A DNA stretch of 64,000 bases, from positions 2,976,001 to 3,040,000 of the forward strand of contig OY970217.1 of the NCBI GenBank assembly GCA_963713965.1, given 5' to 3'. Source of the DNA: CALAGB01 sp963713965 (GTDB lineage Bacteria; Chloroflexota; Chloroflexia; Thermomicrobiales; Thermomicrobiaceae). Positions 25,199-33,931 of this stretch are shown here, piece by piece; the first letter of the stretch is position 1, and each line of letters starts with the position of its first letter. A program made the translations under genes and the position numbers. The notes below the pieces were generated by a model, which saw nothing but the letters and a program-made list of their open reading frames with translations, ran no database searches and was not told where the DNA came from.

Positions 25199-25918
25199 CT
25201 AGTCGAAAGGCTGATGACCATTCTTCTCGTGAACCGGCAGTCCGTCATCACCCGGCAATGCGCGCGGGTCGCCAGTGATGATGAAGGCCGTCCGCTCGCA
25301 AATGTTCGTCACCCGATCCCCGATGCGTTCCAGGTTGTGCGCCGCCCAGAGAAGCTGCGTCGCACGTTCGATCGTCTTGGGATCGTTGAGCATATAGGTG
25401 AGCAGTTCGCGATAGACCTGGTTGTAGAGCCCATCAAGCTCGTCGTCTCGCTGCCAAATTACCCGGCAGGATTCGAGATCGCGATCGATGAAAGCCCCCA
25501 GGCTCTGGTGCAGCATGTCAATCGCGATTCCTGCCATACGTGGGATGTCGATCAGAGGCTTGAGCGGTGGCTCTTTGTTGATCTCGAGCGCGATCTTGCC
25601 TATCCCCTCAGCATAATCGCCGATGCGCTCGAGCTCGCCGATGATGAACAGTGCACCAGCGATGGTTCGCAGGTCGGCCGCCATCGGCTGCTGAGTGGCA
25701 ATGAGAAGAAGCGATCGATCTTCGAGCTCATAGCTCAGGTTGTCAATCTCTCGATCGGCGATGACGACGCGTCGCGCCTGTTCAGCATCCCGAAGGCGCA
25801 GAGCGTCGACCGAACGCTCGACCGCCTTCTCTGCCATGTTTCCCAGGAGAAGGAGATCCTCCCGCAGAGTCTGGAGCTGGCGGTCGTAGTGGGCACGGTT
25901 TTGACCTGGAGTAGCCAA
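25199..25918 (-). CDS. phoU: Phosphate-specific transport regulator PhoU
   Basis: A 239-residue all-helical protein with two PhoU repeats. The acidic and basic metal-cluster helices include DREIDNLSYELEDRSLLLIATQQPMAADLRTIAGAL and NPKTIERATQLLWAAHNLERIGDRVTNICERTAF in the two halves. PhoU links the Pst transporter to the sensor kinase and represses the Pho response in ample phosphate. The start appears to be TTG 25918, with AGGGGAAG upstream. It is the last gene of pstS-pstC-pstA-pstB-pstB-phoU, 18 bases after the second pstB. A classical place and order. Confidence 0.95.
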   Translation of the reverse strand: MATPGQNRAHYDRQLQTLREDLLLLGNMAEKAVERSVDALRLRDAEQARRVVIADREIDNLSYELEDRSLLLIATQQPMAADLRTIAGALFIIGELERIGDYAEGIGKIALEINKEPPLKPLIDIPRMAGIAIDMLHQSLGAFIDRDLESCRVIWQRDDELDGLYNQVYRELLTYMLNDPKTIERATQLLWAAHNLERIGDRVTNICERTAFIITGDPRALPGDDGLPVHEKNGHQPFD

Positions 25919-25936
25919 GATCTTCCCCTATCTATG

Positions 25937-26800
25937 CTAGCCGACTCGACCGGTAATGTAGTCCTCGGTCCGTTTGTCGGATGGATTGGTGAAAATGTCG
26001 GACGTCGGGCCAACTTCAATCAGCTCTCCTGCTCGATCTTCGCTCATGAGCATGAACGCGGTGAAATCGGAGACGCGCGCCGCCTGCTGCATGTTGTGGG
26101 TCACGACGATAATGGTGTAATCGCTCGACAGCTGCTGCATGAGCTCTTCGATGCGCAGCGTGGCGATCGGGTCGAGCGCGCTCGTCGGTTCATCCATCAA
26201 GATGGCTTCTGGCTTCACTGCCAGCGCACGAGCAATACAGAGCCGCTGTTGCTGACCTCCCGAGAGCGCCATCGCCGAGCGGTCCAGCCGATCCTTGACT
26301 TCGTCCCAGAGGGCGGCACCGCGGAGAGATTCCTCAACGCGATCCTTGATCTCGGCTTTGCTCCGTTTCTTTCCAAACGAGAGTCCATAGGCAACGTTGT
26401 CGAAGATGGTCTTGACGAACGGATTGGGGCGTTGGAAGACCATGCCGATGCGGCGTCGAATCAAAATCGGGTCGACCTCGGATCCGTAGATCGATTCGCC
26501 ATCCAGGAGCACCTTGCCCTCTACCTTGACTTTGGGGTTGTTGTCATGCATGCGATTGAGGGCACGCAAGAGAGTCGACTTGCCCGAGCCCGACGAACCT
26601 ATCAGCGCGCTGATCTTGCGCTCAGGAAACGAGAGAGTAACGCCGCGAACCGCCGTGAACTCGCCGTATTTGACGGAAAGATCCTGCGTTTCCAGCTTGG
26701 CTGACACGGTTTTCGCGGCTGACTGCGCCCCTTCTTTGGGACGAACTTTGATGTCAAACGTGACCGCGAGATTCCGCTGGGTACGCTGTTCGGCGTTCAT
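25937..26800 (-). CDS. pstB: Phosphate ABC transporter ATP-binding protein PstB (second copy)
   Basis: A 287-residue ABC ATPase with Walker A GSSGSGKST, Q-loop MVFQRPNPF, signature LSGGQQQRL, Walker B AILMDEPTSALDP and switch His VTHNMQQAARV. These, with the ending DKRTEDYITG, are hallmarks of PstB. It powers phosphate import by binding the PstC-PstA permease. The conserved PstB fold is preceded by about 35 residues of unrelated leader. ATG 26800 has AAAGGATC upstream; the longer frame from 26908 overlaps the first pstB gene and is unlikely. Tandem with a second PstB, 25 bases away. The two differ notably around the middle (helical/diversity segment), which suggests they are not a recent duplicate. 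Confidence 0.93.
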   Translation of the reverse strand: MNAEQRTQRNLAVTFDIKVRPKEGAQSAAKTVSAKLETQDLSVKYGEFTAVRGVTLSFPERKISALIGSSGSGKSTLLRALNRMHDNNPKVKVEGKVLLDGESIYGSEVDPILIRRRIGMVFQRPNPFVKTIFDNVAYGLSFGKKRSKAEIKDRVEESLRGAALWDEVKDRLDRSAMALSGGQQQRLCIARALAVKPEAILMDEPTSALDPIATLRIEELMQQLSSDYTIIVVTHNMQQAARVSDFTAFMLMSEDRAGELIEVGPTSDIFTNPSDKRTEDYITGRVG

Positions 26801-26825
26801 GGTGGTGATCCTTTCCGCTGCCATT

Positions 26826-27644
26826 CTAGCCGAAGCGTCCCGTGATGTAGTCCTCAGTCCGCTTGTCCTTCGGCGCGGTGAAGAGCGTGTTGGTGGGTCC
26901 AGCCTCAACGACCCAACCTGACTCCTCCTCGTTCAAGCTCATGAATATGGTGAAGTCCGACACGCGCGCGGCCTGCTGCATGTTGTGGGTGACGATCACG
27001 ATGGTGTAGTCGTCCACCAGTTCTCGGATGAGTTCCTCGATGCGCAACGTGGCAATCGGATCAAGAGCGCTGGCCGGTTCATCCATCAGCACAATCTCCG
27101 GTTCAACCGCGAGCGTGCGTGCCAAACAGAGCCGTTGCTGCTGTCCGCCGGAGAGCGCGACTCCAGGCTGATCCAGGCGATTGGAAACTTCGTCCCACAA
27201 CGCGGAGCGCCTGAGCGCTCGTTCCAAGGCGACCTCGCGCTCGCGCCGTCCGGCACCTTCTAATTCTAGACCGATCGTCACATTTTGCGCGATTGAGCGC
27301 GAGCGTAGCGGATTGGGCTGCTGAAATACCATGCCGATGCGACGACGAACAACCATCGGATCAATGCCGGAATCATAGATGTTGGTGCCGTCCAGCAAAA
27401 CCCGGCCATTCACGCGGCCGCCTGGAACCGTCTCGTGCATTCGGTTCAGTGTCCGTAGCAACGTGGACTTGCCGCAGCCTGAGGGACCGATGATGGCAGT
27501 GACGCGTCTCCTCGGGATGGCAAGGTCGGTATGCGCCACGGCCATTCGGGAACCGTAATAGATACTCAGTCCGTCGATGATGAGATGCGCATCCTTGGCA
27601 GGCGGCATGTTGATGTTTGGGTTGGGGGCTATTTCAACTGCCAT
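26826..27644 (-). CDS. pstB: Phosphate ABC transporter ATP-binding protein PstB (first copy)
   Basis: A 272-residue ABC ATPase with Walker A GPSGCGKST, MVFQQPNPL, signature LSGGQQQRL, and Walker B IVLMDEPASALDP, where other PstBs read TSALDP. It ends DKRTEDYITGRFG, as the second copy does. It starts 9 bases after the pstA stop and precedes the other pstB. The two could form a heterodimeric ATPase on PstC-PstA or act alternatively; this cannot be read from sequence. Confidence 0.93.
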   Translation of the reverse strand: MAVEIAPNPNINMPPAKDAHLIIDGLSIYYGSRMAVAHTDLAIPRRRVTAIIGPSGCGKSTLLRTLNRMHETVPGGRVNGRVLLDGTNIYDSGIDPMVVRRRIGMVFQQPNPLRSRSIAQNVTIGLELEGAGRREREVALERALRRSALWDEVSNRLDQPGVALSGGQQQRLCLARTLAVEPEIVLMDEPASALDPIATLRIEELIRELVDDYTIVIVTHNMQQAARVSDFTIFMSLNEEESGWVVEAGPTNTLFTAPKDKRTEDYITGRFG

Positions 27645-27653
27645 GAGACTCCT

Positions 27654-28523
27654 CTACCTCGGGCTGCGCGTGCGCGTGAAGACACGCACCACGATATTGA
27701 TTCCAAGAACGAAGACGACAAGCAGGAATGCCGCTCCCCAAGCTTGCTCGTTGAGCACCTGATAGGGCTGCTCGGTGTACCGATAGGCGAGCAGCGGGAG
27801 CGCTTGCATTGGTCCGAAGATGTCATACGTCAGGTTGTTATTGCCGAGGATCGTTACCAGTAATGGTGCCGTTTCGCCGGCCGCACGTGCGAAAGCAAGG
27901 AGAACGCCGGTGGCGATGCCGCTCATGGCAACCGGAAGGACTACTGTGAGCGTCATCTTCCACTTTGGTGCGCCAAGGGCAATGGCGGCCTCTCTGGTGG
28001 CGCTCGGAACCAGGTGCAAGATCTCCTCAGTCGTGCGCGTGATGATCGGCACCATCAGCACGACCAATGCGATGCTCCCGGCAAATCCTGAGAACTGCTT
28101 GGTTCGCTGCACGATCAAAACATATGCCGTTACACCAACGACGATGGACGGCATGGCAGAAAGGACGTCGACGCAGAAACGAATGACCGTCGACGCACTG
28201 TTGCTCGGGTATTCCGCCAGGAAGATCCCGGCCATAATGCCGACCGGTGTCGCGATGGCGAGGGCCATAGCCACGATCAGACCCGAACCAACGATGCCGT
28301 GGAGAACGCCACCGCCGGTCGCAGTCGAACCGAATGTGACCGGACGGAACGTCTTGGTCAGGAAATCGACACTCAAAGAACCAATGCCTTGTTTGGCGAC
28401 ATACATGATGATCAGAATCAGTGGGATGAGCGCCAAAGCTGTGGCGATGAGTGTCAGCGAAAGCATGATCTGATTCACGATCACACGACGGCGATGGCGC
28501 CGACCAGTTGTTGCAATCGCCAT
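27654..28523 (-). CDS. pstA: Phosphate ABC transporter permease PstA
   Basis: A 289-residue inner-membrane permease with about six segments. The conserved cytoplasmic loop that meets the ATPase is ATREAAIALGAPKWKMTLTVVLP, the EAA-type motif, followed by GIATGVLLAFARAAGETAPLL. It pairs with PstC to form the phosphate channel. An N-terminal basic stretch (TGRRHRRRVIVNQ) fixes the topology. ATG 28523 lies 2 bases after the pstC stop, so expression is coupled. Confidence 0.93.
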   Translation of the reverse strand: MAIATTGRRHRRRVIVNQIMLSLTLIATALALIPLILIIMYVAKQGIGSLSVDFLTKTFRPVTFGSTATGGGVLHGIVGSGLIVAMALAIATPVGIMAGIFLAEYPSNSASTVIRFCVDVLSAMPSIVVGVTAYVLIVQRTKQFSGFAGSIALVVLMVPIITRTTEEILHLVPSATREAAIALGAPKWKMTLTVVLPVAMSGIATGVLLAFARAAGETAPLLVTILGNNNLTYDIFGPMQALPLLAYRYTEQPYQVLNEQAWGAAFLLVVFVLGINIVVRVFTRTRSPR

Positions 28524-28525
28524 GC

Positions 28526-29494
28526 TCAGGCCCCCTGTCCACTACGCGATACGCGCCAGACGAGCAGTCTCGCGATCGAGTTCGCGATCAGCGTGATCAG
28601 GAAGAGGACGAGCGCGAGCAAGATCAGCGCACTGGAATGCATGTTGTCATTGGCATTCGGCAGTTGGCTCGCGATCAGCGATGCCGCCGTCGTGGCAGGC
28701 TGAAAGAGCGACTTGTCAATCTGTGGTGTGTTACCAATCACCATTGTGGCGGCCATCGTCTCACCCAGCGCCCGACCCAACCCAAGCATCATTGCACCCA
28801 CGATGCCCGCCCGCGCGTAGGGAAGGTCGGCATGTCGAATGACCTCCCAGCGAGTGGCACCCAAGGCGGTCACGGCCTCGCGCTGGCTAGAGGGAACGAC
28901 GGCAAGAACGTCGCGCGAAATAGCCGCGATTGTAGGCAAAATCATGATCGCGAGGATCACACCAGCGACAAACAGTCCGCGGCCGACCGCGACCGGCCCG
29001 GAGAATATTGGGATGACGGTTCCGACTGACGTAGACACGGGAGTCGCGATGTGGTCGCGAAAGAAGGGGATAAAGACGAAAATGCCCCACATGCCGTAAA
29101 CCACGCTGGGGATGGCAGCCAACAACTCAACCATCAAGCCGATCGGTAGACGCAGCCGGTGAGGACAGAGATTGTTCAAAAAGAGCGCAATCATCACGCC
29201 GAGTGGTGCCGCGAAAAGCAAGGCCAGGAACGACGAGACGACCGTTCCATAGATGGCGGGCGCTGCGCCGAACTGATCGGTTACTGGGTTCCAGGCGCTC
29301 GTCGTCAGAAATCTGAGTCCAAACGCATGTCGCGCGGCGGACGACCCATTCCAGGTGACGAGGATGATGGCAAAGAGGAGCGCAACCACGACCACTGCGA
29401 ACATCATGGCGATGAGCCAGAAGATGACGTCGCCATGTTGGGTCTGTCGAGCTAAGCGATCTTTGAAAGGAATTGTTTGGCCCTCTGCTTTCAT
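28526..29494 (-). CDS. pstC: Phosphate ABC transporter permease PstC
   Basis: A 322-residue permease with about six membrane segments. The conserved loop is SQREAVTALGATRWEVIRHADLPYARAG, then GAMMLGLGRALGETMAATMVIGN. GVMIALFLNNLCPHRLR and ELLAAIPSVVYGMWGIFVF are typical PstC pieces. It partners PstA and receives phosphate from PstS. It begins at ATG 29494, about 180 bases after pstS, and that gap holds a strong hairpin which probably lowers expression of the permease relative to the binding protein. Confidence 0.94.
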   Translation of the reverse strand: MKAEGQTIPFKDRLARQTQHGDVIFWLIAMMFAVVVVALLFAIILVTWNGSSAARHAFGLRFLTTSAWNPVTDQFGAAPAIYGTVVSSFLALLFAAPLGVMIALFLNNLCPHRLRLPIGLMVELLAAIPSVVYGMWGIFVFIPFFRDHIATPVSTSVGTVIPIFSGPVAVGRGLFVAGVILAIMILPTIAAISRDVLAVVPSSQREAVTALGATRWEVIRHADLPYARAGIVGAMMLGLGRALGETMAATMVIGNTPQIDKSLFQPATTAASLIASQLPNANDNMHSSALILLALVLFLITLIANSIARLLVWRVSRSGQGA

Positions 29495-29594
29495 CCTGAA
29501 GGTCCGCCCGTTCTATCGTTCTGATCCATCCCCATTCGAGCGTTCATGGCATCTTTTCCGGTCTGAGGATAGCATCGCCTCATTAGTTGTGCGT

Positions 29595-29628
29595 GTGGCA
29601 AGGGTGACGCCATTGTCTCCCTTGCCAC
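29595..29628 (-). terminator. Intercistronic hairpin between pstS and pstC
   Basis: GTGGCAAGGG (29595-29604) and CCCTTGCCAC (29619-29628) form a perfect 10-bp stem with a 14-base loop, without a T-run. Position directly after pstS fits partial termination or mRNA stabilisation that favours the abundant binding protein. Confidence 0.55.
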
Positions 29629-29673
29629 GTTCGAGTCTTCGCGTTGAATGGAAGCGACCGACGCGATTTCGAT

Positions 29674-30927
29674 TTAGGAAGTCGGCGCCGTGAAGACGTT
29701 CTGATCGCCCGATTTAACTGCTTCGAGCTTCTTGGTTTCGATCGGCAGCACGGCATCCGGAAGCGGAGCGTACTGCAGTGTTTTCGAAATCTGCTGGCCC
29801 TGTGTCACGCAGAAGTAGCAGAAGTCAGTAAGAGCCTTGGCCTTGTCCGCGTCGTCGTACGACGGACGGAGCAACAACCATGAAAAGCCGGTGATCGGGT
29901 AGACGTCCTGGCCCGTAGGTGCGTCGGTGATGAAGAGTCGCAGGTCGTCCGGCAGGTTGTCGACGTAGCCGGCCGCGTCCGCCGATGCCCCGTCGAGGGA
30001 GGGAGCGACGAAAGCGCCTGCCTCGTTCTTCATCGAAGCCGCTGGGAGCTTGTTCTGGATGGCGTAGGCCAGTTCGACGTAGCCGATGGCGCCCGGAGTC
30101 TGCTGAACGCCTGCCGCGACGCCTGGATTCTGCTGGCCGCCGATTCCGACCGGCCACTGAACCGCGGTGCCAAACCCGACCTTGGTCTTCCAGTCGTCGC
30201 TCACTTTGCTCAGGTAGTTGGTGAAGATGGCCGATGTGCCGGAACCGTCCGAGCGGTGCACCACTGTTATGGCCGTGGAGGGGAGGGACGCACCTGGGTT
30301 GTCGGCCTTGACCTCGTCGTCGTCCCACTTCGTGACTGTACCGAGGTAGATGTCAGCCAGGGTCTTGCCCGACAGCTGCAGCTTGTCGACACCATCGAGG
30401 TTGAAGGTGATGGCGACTGGACCGAGGACCACCGGGATGTGCAGCGTGCCGGCGGCCTGCTGCATCTCGTCATCGGTCATATAGGCGTCGGTGCCGGCAA
30501 AGTCCGTGACCCCGCCGATGAAGTCCTTCTTACCCTGGCCGGAACCGACCGACTGGTAGTTGATCGTGACGTTCGGCGCCAGGTCTTTGTATTTCTGGAT
30601 CCAGAGCTGCATGGCTGGATCGACGAAACTCGACCCCGAGCCCGTCAGTTTGGCGGAAACATCTCGTGGCGCCCAAGTGCTGGTCGAAGCCGTCGTGGTT
30701 GCCGCCGACGTTGAGCTTGAGGCCGTTGTCGCGGCCGACGTGTTGGTCGATGCACCAGCTCCTGACGTGGTCGGCGTGTCCTTGCTGCCGCCGCCGCAGG
30801 CTGCCAGAATCGCGGCGATCGCCGGCGCTGAAAGACCCAGCAGAGCTGCTCGTCGCAGAACTTGCCGTCGGCTTACACGGCCCGACAGCGCTCCTCGATA
30901 CAAGAGAGTCCGACTCGACTCCTCCAT
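29674..30927 (-). CDS. pstS: Phosphate-binding lipoprotein PstS, with Tat-type leader
   Basis: A 417-residue periplasmic-type phosphate-binding protein. The leader carries a twin-arginine motif (SRRQVLRR, residues 19-26) and a lipobox ending LAAC (Cys near 44), so it is probably exported folded by Tat and lipid-anchored. A Thr/Ser/Ala-rich linker (45-95) follows. The phosphate-binding fold has TGSGSSFVDPAMQLW, VNYQSVGSGQGKKDF-like YQSVGSGQGKKDF, FAGTDAYMTDDE, and HRSDGSGTSAIFTNYLSK. The ATG at 30927 shares a base with the stop of the regulator gene, so the two are translationally coupled. This puts the regulator first in the pst transcript. Confidence 0.95.
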   Translation of the reverse strand: MEESSRTLLYRGALSGRVSRRQVLRRAALLGLSAPAIAAILAACGGGSKDTPTTSGAGASTNTSAATTASSSTSAATTTASTSTWAPRDVSAKLTGSGSSFVDPAMQLWIQKYKDLAPNVTINYQSVGSGQGKKDFIGGVTDFAGTDAYMTDDEMQQAAGTLHIPVVLGPVAITFNLDGVDKLQLSGKTLADIYLGTVTKWDDDEVKADNPGASLPSTAITVVHRSDGSGTSAIFTNYLSKVSDDWKTKVGFGTAVQWPVGIGGQQNPGVAAGVQQTPGAIGYVELAYAIQNKLPAASMKNEAGAFVAPSLDGASADAAGYVDNLPDDLRLFITDAPTGQDVYPITGFSWLLLRPSYDDADKAKALTDFCYFCVTQGQQISKTLQYAPLPDAVLPIETKKLEAVKSGDQNVFTAPTS

Positions 30928-31718
30928 CAATTGTCTCCCCTTTCGAGGGTTGGCGACTGGACTAACGGTCCCAGCTCGCCCGCGAAACGATATCCAACAC
31001 CATGAACCGTCTGGATCATCCACGAGCCATCCGGCTCACCCTCAAGCTGAGCGCGCAGCCATCGGACGTGGACGTCCACGTTCCGTGGATCAACCACCAC
31101 ATCCTGTCCCCAGACTTCGTCCAGAAGCTGGTCTCGCGTGAAGACCTTCCCCGTGTTTCTGGCGAGCGTCGCCAGCAGCTTGAACTCCTTGGGGGGGAGC
31201 CGCAGCTCGCGTCCCGAAAATGTCGCTCGATGCTCGTTCAGGAGCATCAACAGCTCGCCAGCAACCAGCGCATCAAGATCCTCAGATTCGCTCTGTACAC
31301 GCCGGAGAATTGCTCGCACTCGAGCGACGAGCTCCGCCATTCCAAATGGCTTCGTAAGGTAATCGTCCGCGCCGGCCTCGAGACCCGCGACGACGTCTTC
31401 CTCGCGGTCGAGCGCCGTAAGGATCAATATGGGGGCCGACGTCCAGGCGCGGAGGTGACGACAGACGTCGCGTCCGTGAATTTCCGGGAGCATCAAGTCG
31501 AGAAGAATGATGTCGGGTCGTAATGCTCGGGCCGCCTTGAGTCCAGAGCTTCCGTCGTTCACGGCGGTCACGTGAAAGCCGCGCTTCTGCAGCGAATATC
31601 GAATTGTCTCGACGAGCGTTTCGTCGTCCTCAATGAGCAGGATACGGTCGACTTTTCCCGGTTGCTCCGCAACGGTCTGAGCCAGTTGGATTTGTTGGTT
31701 GTCTTGCTCGTTGATCAT
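30927..31718 (-). CDS. OmpR/PhoB-type response regulator heading the pst operon
   Basis: A 263-residue response regulator with receiver domain from about 25 to 140: LLIEDDETLVET (acidic pocket), DIILLDLMLPEI (phospho-Asp), LTALDREEDV and DYLTKPFGMAEL (conserved Lys). The C-terminal winged helix includes PPKEFKLLATLARN and VDVHVRWLRAQLE, ending HGVGYRFAG. A ~17-residue N-terminal extension (MINEQDNQQIQ...) precedes the receiver. ATG 31718 has GGGGA about 9 bases upstream; an alternative at 31733 adds 5 residues. Its stop codon overlaps the pstS start by one base, so it is made with PstS. It likely acts as a PhoB/RegX3-type activator of the Pho regulon; which kinase phosphorylates it is not shown. 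Confidence 0.9.
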   Translation of the reverse strand: MINEQDNQQIQLAQTVAEQPGKVDRILLIEDDETLVETIRYSLQKRGFHVTAVNDGSSGLKAARALRPDIILLDLMLPEIHGRDVCRHLRAWTSAPILILTALDREEDVVAGLEAGADDYLTKPFGMAELVARVRAILRRVQSESEDLDALVAGELLMLLNEHRATFSGRELRLPPKEFKLLATLARNTGKVFTRDQLLDEVWGQDVVVDPRNVDVHVRWLRAQLEGEPDGSWMIQTVHGVGYRFAGELGPLVQSPTLERGDN

Positions 31719-31786
31719 TTCACAGTTCCCCATGAACACCCTCGGTCCGGTCGGTCGCGTGCTCACGGCAAGCCTAGCGGCCGAAG

Positions 31787-31837
31787 ATTATCGTTCTAGA
31801 CACATCCGATTAACAGGAGTTAATGGAGTTGAGGATT
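31787..31837 (-). promoter_or_regulatory. Candidate Pho-box-like direct repeats and -10 of the pst operon
   Basis: Read on the plus strand, TTAACAGGAG (31810-31819), TTAATGGAG (31820-31828) and TTGAGGATT (31829-31837) are three consecutive similar units with 9-10-base period. On the minus strand they lie directly upstream of a -10-like GATAAT (31792-31787). Pho boxes replace the -35 and are repeats with near-helical spacing, so this is a plausible operator for the regulator-pstSCAB-phoU transcript. It starts about 70 bases before the first gene. Confidence 0.45.
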
Positions 31838-31917
31838 CCGCGTACAAACGCGGTAGCGACGCGCTACATGCGCGCACCTTTTGTTGATCTGAGACGTTCT
31901 CGAACTCGTTGGCAACG

Positions 31918-31963
31918 AAAAAGGGGATCGGTAGTGAGCGTGCGGGGCCGCGTTCACTACCGA
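31918..31963 (-). terminator. Rho-independent terminator after the PhoR-like kinase gene
   Basis: TCGGTAGTGA (31928-31937) and TCACTACCGA (31954-31963) form a perfect 10-bp outer stem extended by GCG pairs. On the minus strand it is followed by CCCCTTTTTCG (T-run at 31922-31918). It lies about 130 bases after the kinase stop at 32094, and separates the kinase transcript from the pst operon. Confidence 0.75.
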
Positions 31964-32093
31964 CTTGAGGAGGAGCATTTACTCTTGGGTGAGGTGTGTT
32001 GTCGCGGCTGTGGGCGACACGGTCACGGTACCGGATTCTGTGCGGTACGGAGTTAAGAAGACATTGAGATTTGGCGCGAGGGGACAGTGGAAC

Positions 32094-33923
32094 TCAGGTG
32101 CGCGTTGATTCTGGCGTGGTCGGAATTTCAACTGGGCCATCGAGCTTGGCTGAATTGACGTCCGCCTTGGGCAGCGCGAAGGAGAAGGTCGCGCCGCGAC
32201 CATAGTCACTTTCGGCCCAGATTCGGCCGCCGTGCAACTGGATCATGTGTTTGGCGATTGCCAGTCCGAGTCCGCTGCCGGAGGCGGACCGCGATCGATC
32301 CGCCTTGTAGAAACGCTCGAAAACCCGGTCCAGGTCCTCCGGGTCTAGGCCCGGTCCGCTGTCCTCGACAGAGACGATGACCTCGCCGGCATCGACATGA
32401 CAACCAATGTGGATTGCGCCCGCCGCTGGCGAGAACTTGATCGCGTTGTGCACCAGGTTGACCAGGACCTGCTCAACTCGGTCGGAATCGAACACCGCCC
32501 AGGGGAGGTCTGGTTCCGATTCCAACACGATGTCGATCCGCTTCAGGTTGGCCTGTGCTTGCATGCGATCTGCTACACGCCTCGTGACCGCTTCGAGGTT
32601 GCCTGGGCCAACGTGCAGATCGATCTGACCCGCCTCGGCGCGCGAAAGCTGCAACAGCTCTTCGACCAAACGCGCGAGATCGTCGACCTCAACCTGCATG
32701 CGGGAGAGGAATTCGCGAGCGACCGTTTCGTCCTCAAGCGCCCCGTCAAGCAATGTTTCAGCCAACGCCTTCATCGACGCGATCGGCGTGCGCAGATCGT
32801 GGGAGACGTTGGCGACGAAATCACGTCTCACGGCTTCGGTTCGTCGGAACTCCGTGATGTCTCGCAACACGACCAGCACCAGGGGAGCGCTGTCGGACGG
32901 TATTGGGTAGGAGAAGGCCTGCACAGCGCGTTTGGGTCGTCCCATCTCGATCACATGCGTGGCGGGTGCGGCGCTCAACTGGTTGCTGGAGCGTCCCTCG
33001 CGCACCACGGCGGCAAGCTCGTAGTCGCGCAAAACCTGGGCGTATGTCCGGCCAATGGCATAGCTGCGATGCACTCCAAGAAGCTTTTCGGCAGCTAGAT
33101 TCATCAGTGCGACTTTGTCTTCGTCATCGACGATCAGAATGCCGTCGCCGAGGTGCTCGACCACCGAATCGAGGCGTCGGCGTTCCAGCTCGATGGTATC
33201 GAAGGTTGATTGCAGCTCATCCGCCATCACATTGAACGCCACCGCTACCGAGGCGAAGTCGCCACTGGCGTTGACGGGGGCTCGTGCCGAGAGATCTCCA
33301 CTCGAGAACTGCTGCGTAGCGGCGACAATCTTGGTCATCGGTCGGACGGCAACGCGCGTGAACACCCAGATCGAAACGAGCGTCATGCCTCCCGCGGCGA
33401 TCAACAAGAGCGCCACAACGCCAAACTCCCCCGAGTATGAGTCGCCCAGCTGGCTCTTGGGAACCGATAGCCGCACCACACCGTCGACGGTCGTCCCGTT
33501 TCGGATCGGCGCCGCGACGTACCAGGTCGGTTTGCCCGAGACAGGGTCGTCACGCTGGGATTGGCTTGAGCTTCCATTCAATGCGTTTCTGAATTCAGGC
33601 GCTGTGGCCTGGTTGGGGATACTCGAGGGATCGGCGCCGCTATCGGCCAGCGGGTTGCCATCGACCGAGAAGACCGTGACTCGCGCGTCCGTCGTGTTGC
33701 TGATCTCCTCTACGACGCGCGTCAAGGCGCTAGGCGTCGAACCGTTTATCGACGAACGCGCCATCCCGGCGGCTAGGACGGTGTCCTGGCGCAAGTGGCT
33801 AAGCGTGTTGCGATTGTTGCGCTCGTTGACGTACCCACTAAGAAGGAGACCGAGGAGCAGATAAATCGCCGTCACAATGGCGATGAAACCGATGGCCAGA
33901 CCATTTGTGACGCGCAGTCCCAT
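32094..33923 (-). CDS. phoR: PhoR-like sensor histidine kinase (HAMP-PAS-HisKA-HATPase)
   Basis: A 609-residue membrane kinase. Two segments (near residues 7-29 and 170-195) flank an extracellular sensor domain of about 140 residues. HAMP (near 195-250), PAS (255-350) and HisKA follow; the phospho-accepting His is in FVANVSHDLRTPIASMKAL (near 375). The ATPase domain has LVNLVHNAIKFSP, SVEDSGPGLDPEDLDRVFERFYK and GSGLGLAIAKHMIQLHGG. It shares architecture and position with PhoR kinases. It is encoded 8 bases after the first regulator (33932-34633), so those two make a standard pair; whether it also phosphorylates the regulator at 30927-31718 is open. The gene symbol is by context. Confidence 0.88.
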   Translation of the reverse strand: MGLRVTNGLAIGFIAIVTAIYLLLGLLLSGYVNERNNRNTLSHLRQDTVLAAGMARSSINGSTPSALTRVVEEISNTTDARVTVFSVDGNPLADSGADPSSIPNQATAPEFRNALNGSSSQSQRDDPVSGKPTWYVAAPIRNGTTVDGVVRLSVPKSQLGDSYSGEFGVVALLLIAAGGMTLVSIWVFTRVAVRPMTKIVAATQQFSSGDLSARAPVNASGDFASVAVAFNVMADELQSTFDTIELERRRLDSVVEHLGDGILIVDDEDKVALMNLAAEKLLGVHRSYAIGRTYAQVLRDYELAAVVREGRSSNQLSAAPATHVIEMGRPKRAVQAFSYPIPSDSAPLVLVVLRDITEFRRTEAVRRDFVANVSHDLRTPIASMKALAETLLDGALEDETVAREFLSRMQVEVDDLARLVEELLQLSRAEAGQIDLHVGPGNLEAVTRRVADRMQAQANLKRIDIVLESEPDLPWAVFDSDRVEQVLVNLVHNAIKFSPAAGAIHIGCHVDAGEVIVSVEDSGPGLDPEDLDRVFERFYKADRSRSASGSGLGLAIAKHMIQLHGGRIWAESDYGRGATFSFALPKADVNSAKLDGPVEIPTTPESTRT

Positions 33924-33931
33924 GTCAGCGG

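Larger units (their letters stand above)
31719..32093. other. Intergenic region between the PhoR-like kinase and the pst operon
   Basis: No gene supported. It holds the terminator of the kinase (31918-31963), a small hairpin GTAGCG-ACG-CGCTAC near 31852-31866, and the candidate Pho repeats and -10 (31787-31837) of the regulator-pst operon. Confidence 0.6.

Noticed and set aside
31823..32056. Plus-strand frame between the kinase and the pst operon
   Set aside because: It reads through the terminator hairpin and Pho-like repeats and resembles a chance frame; no motif.
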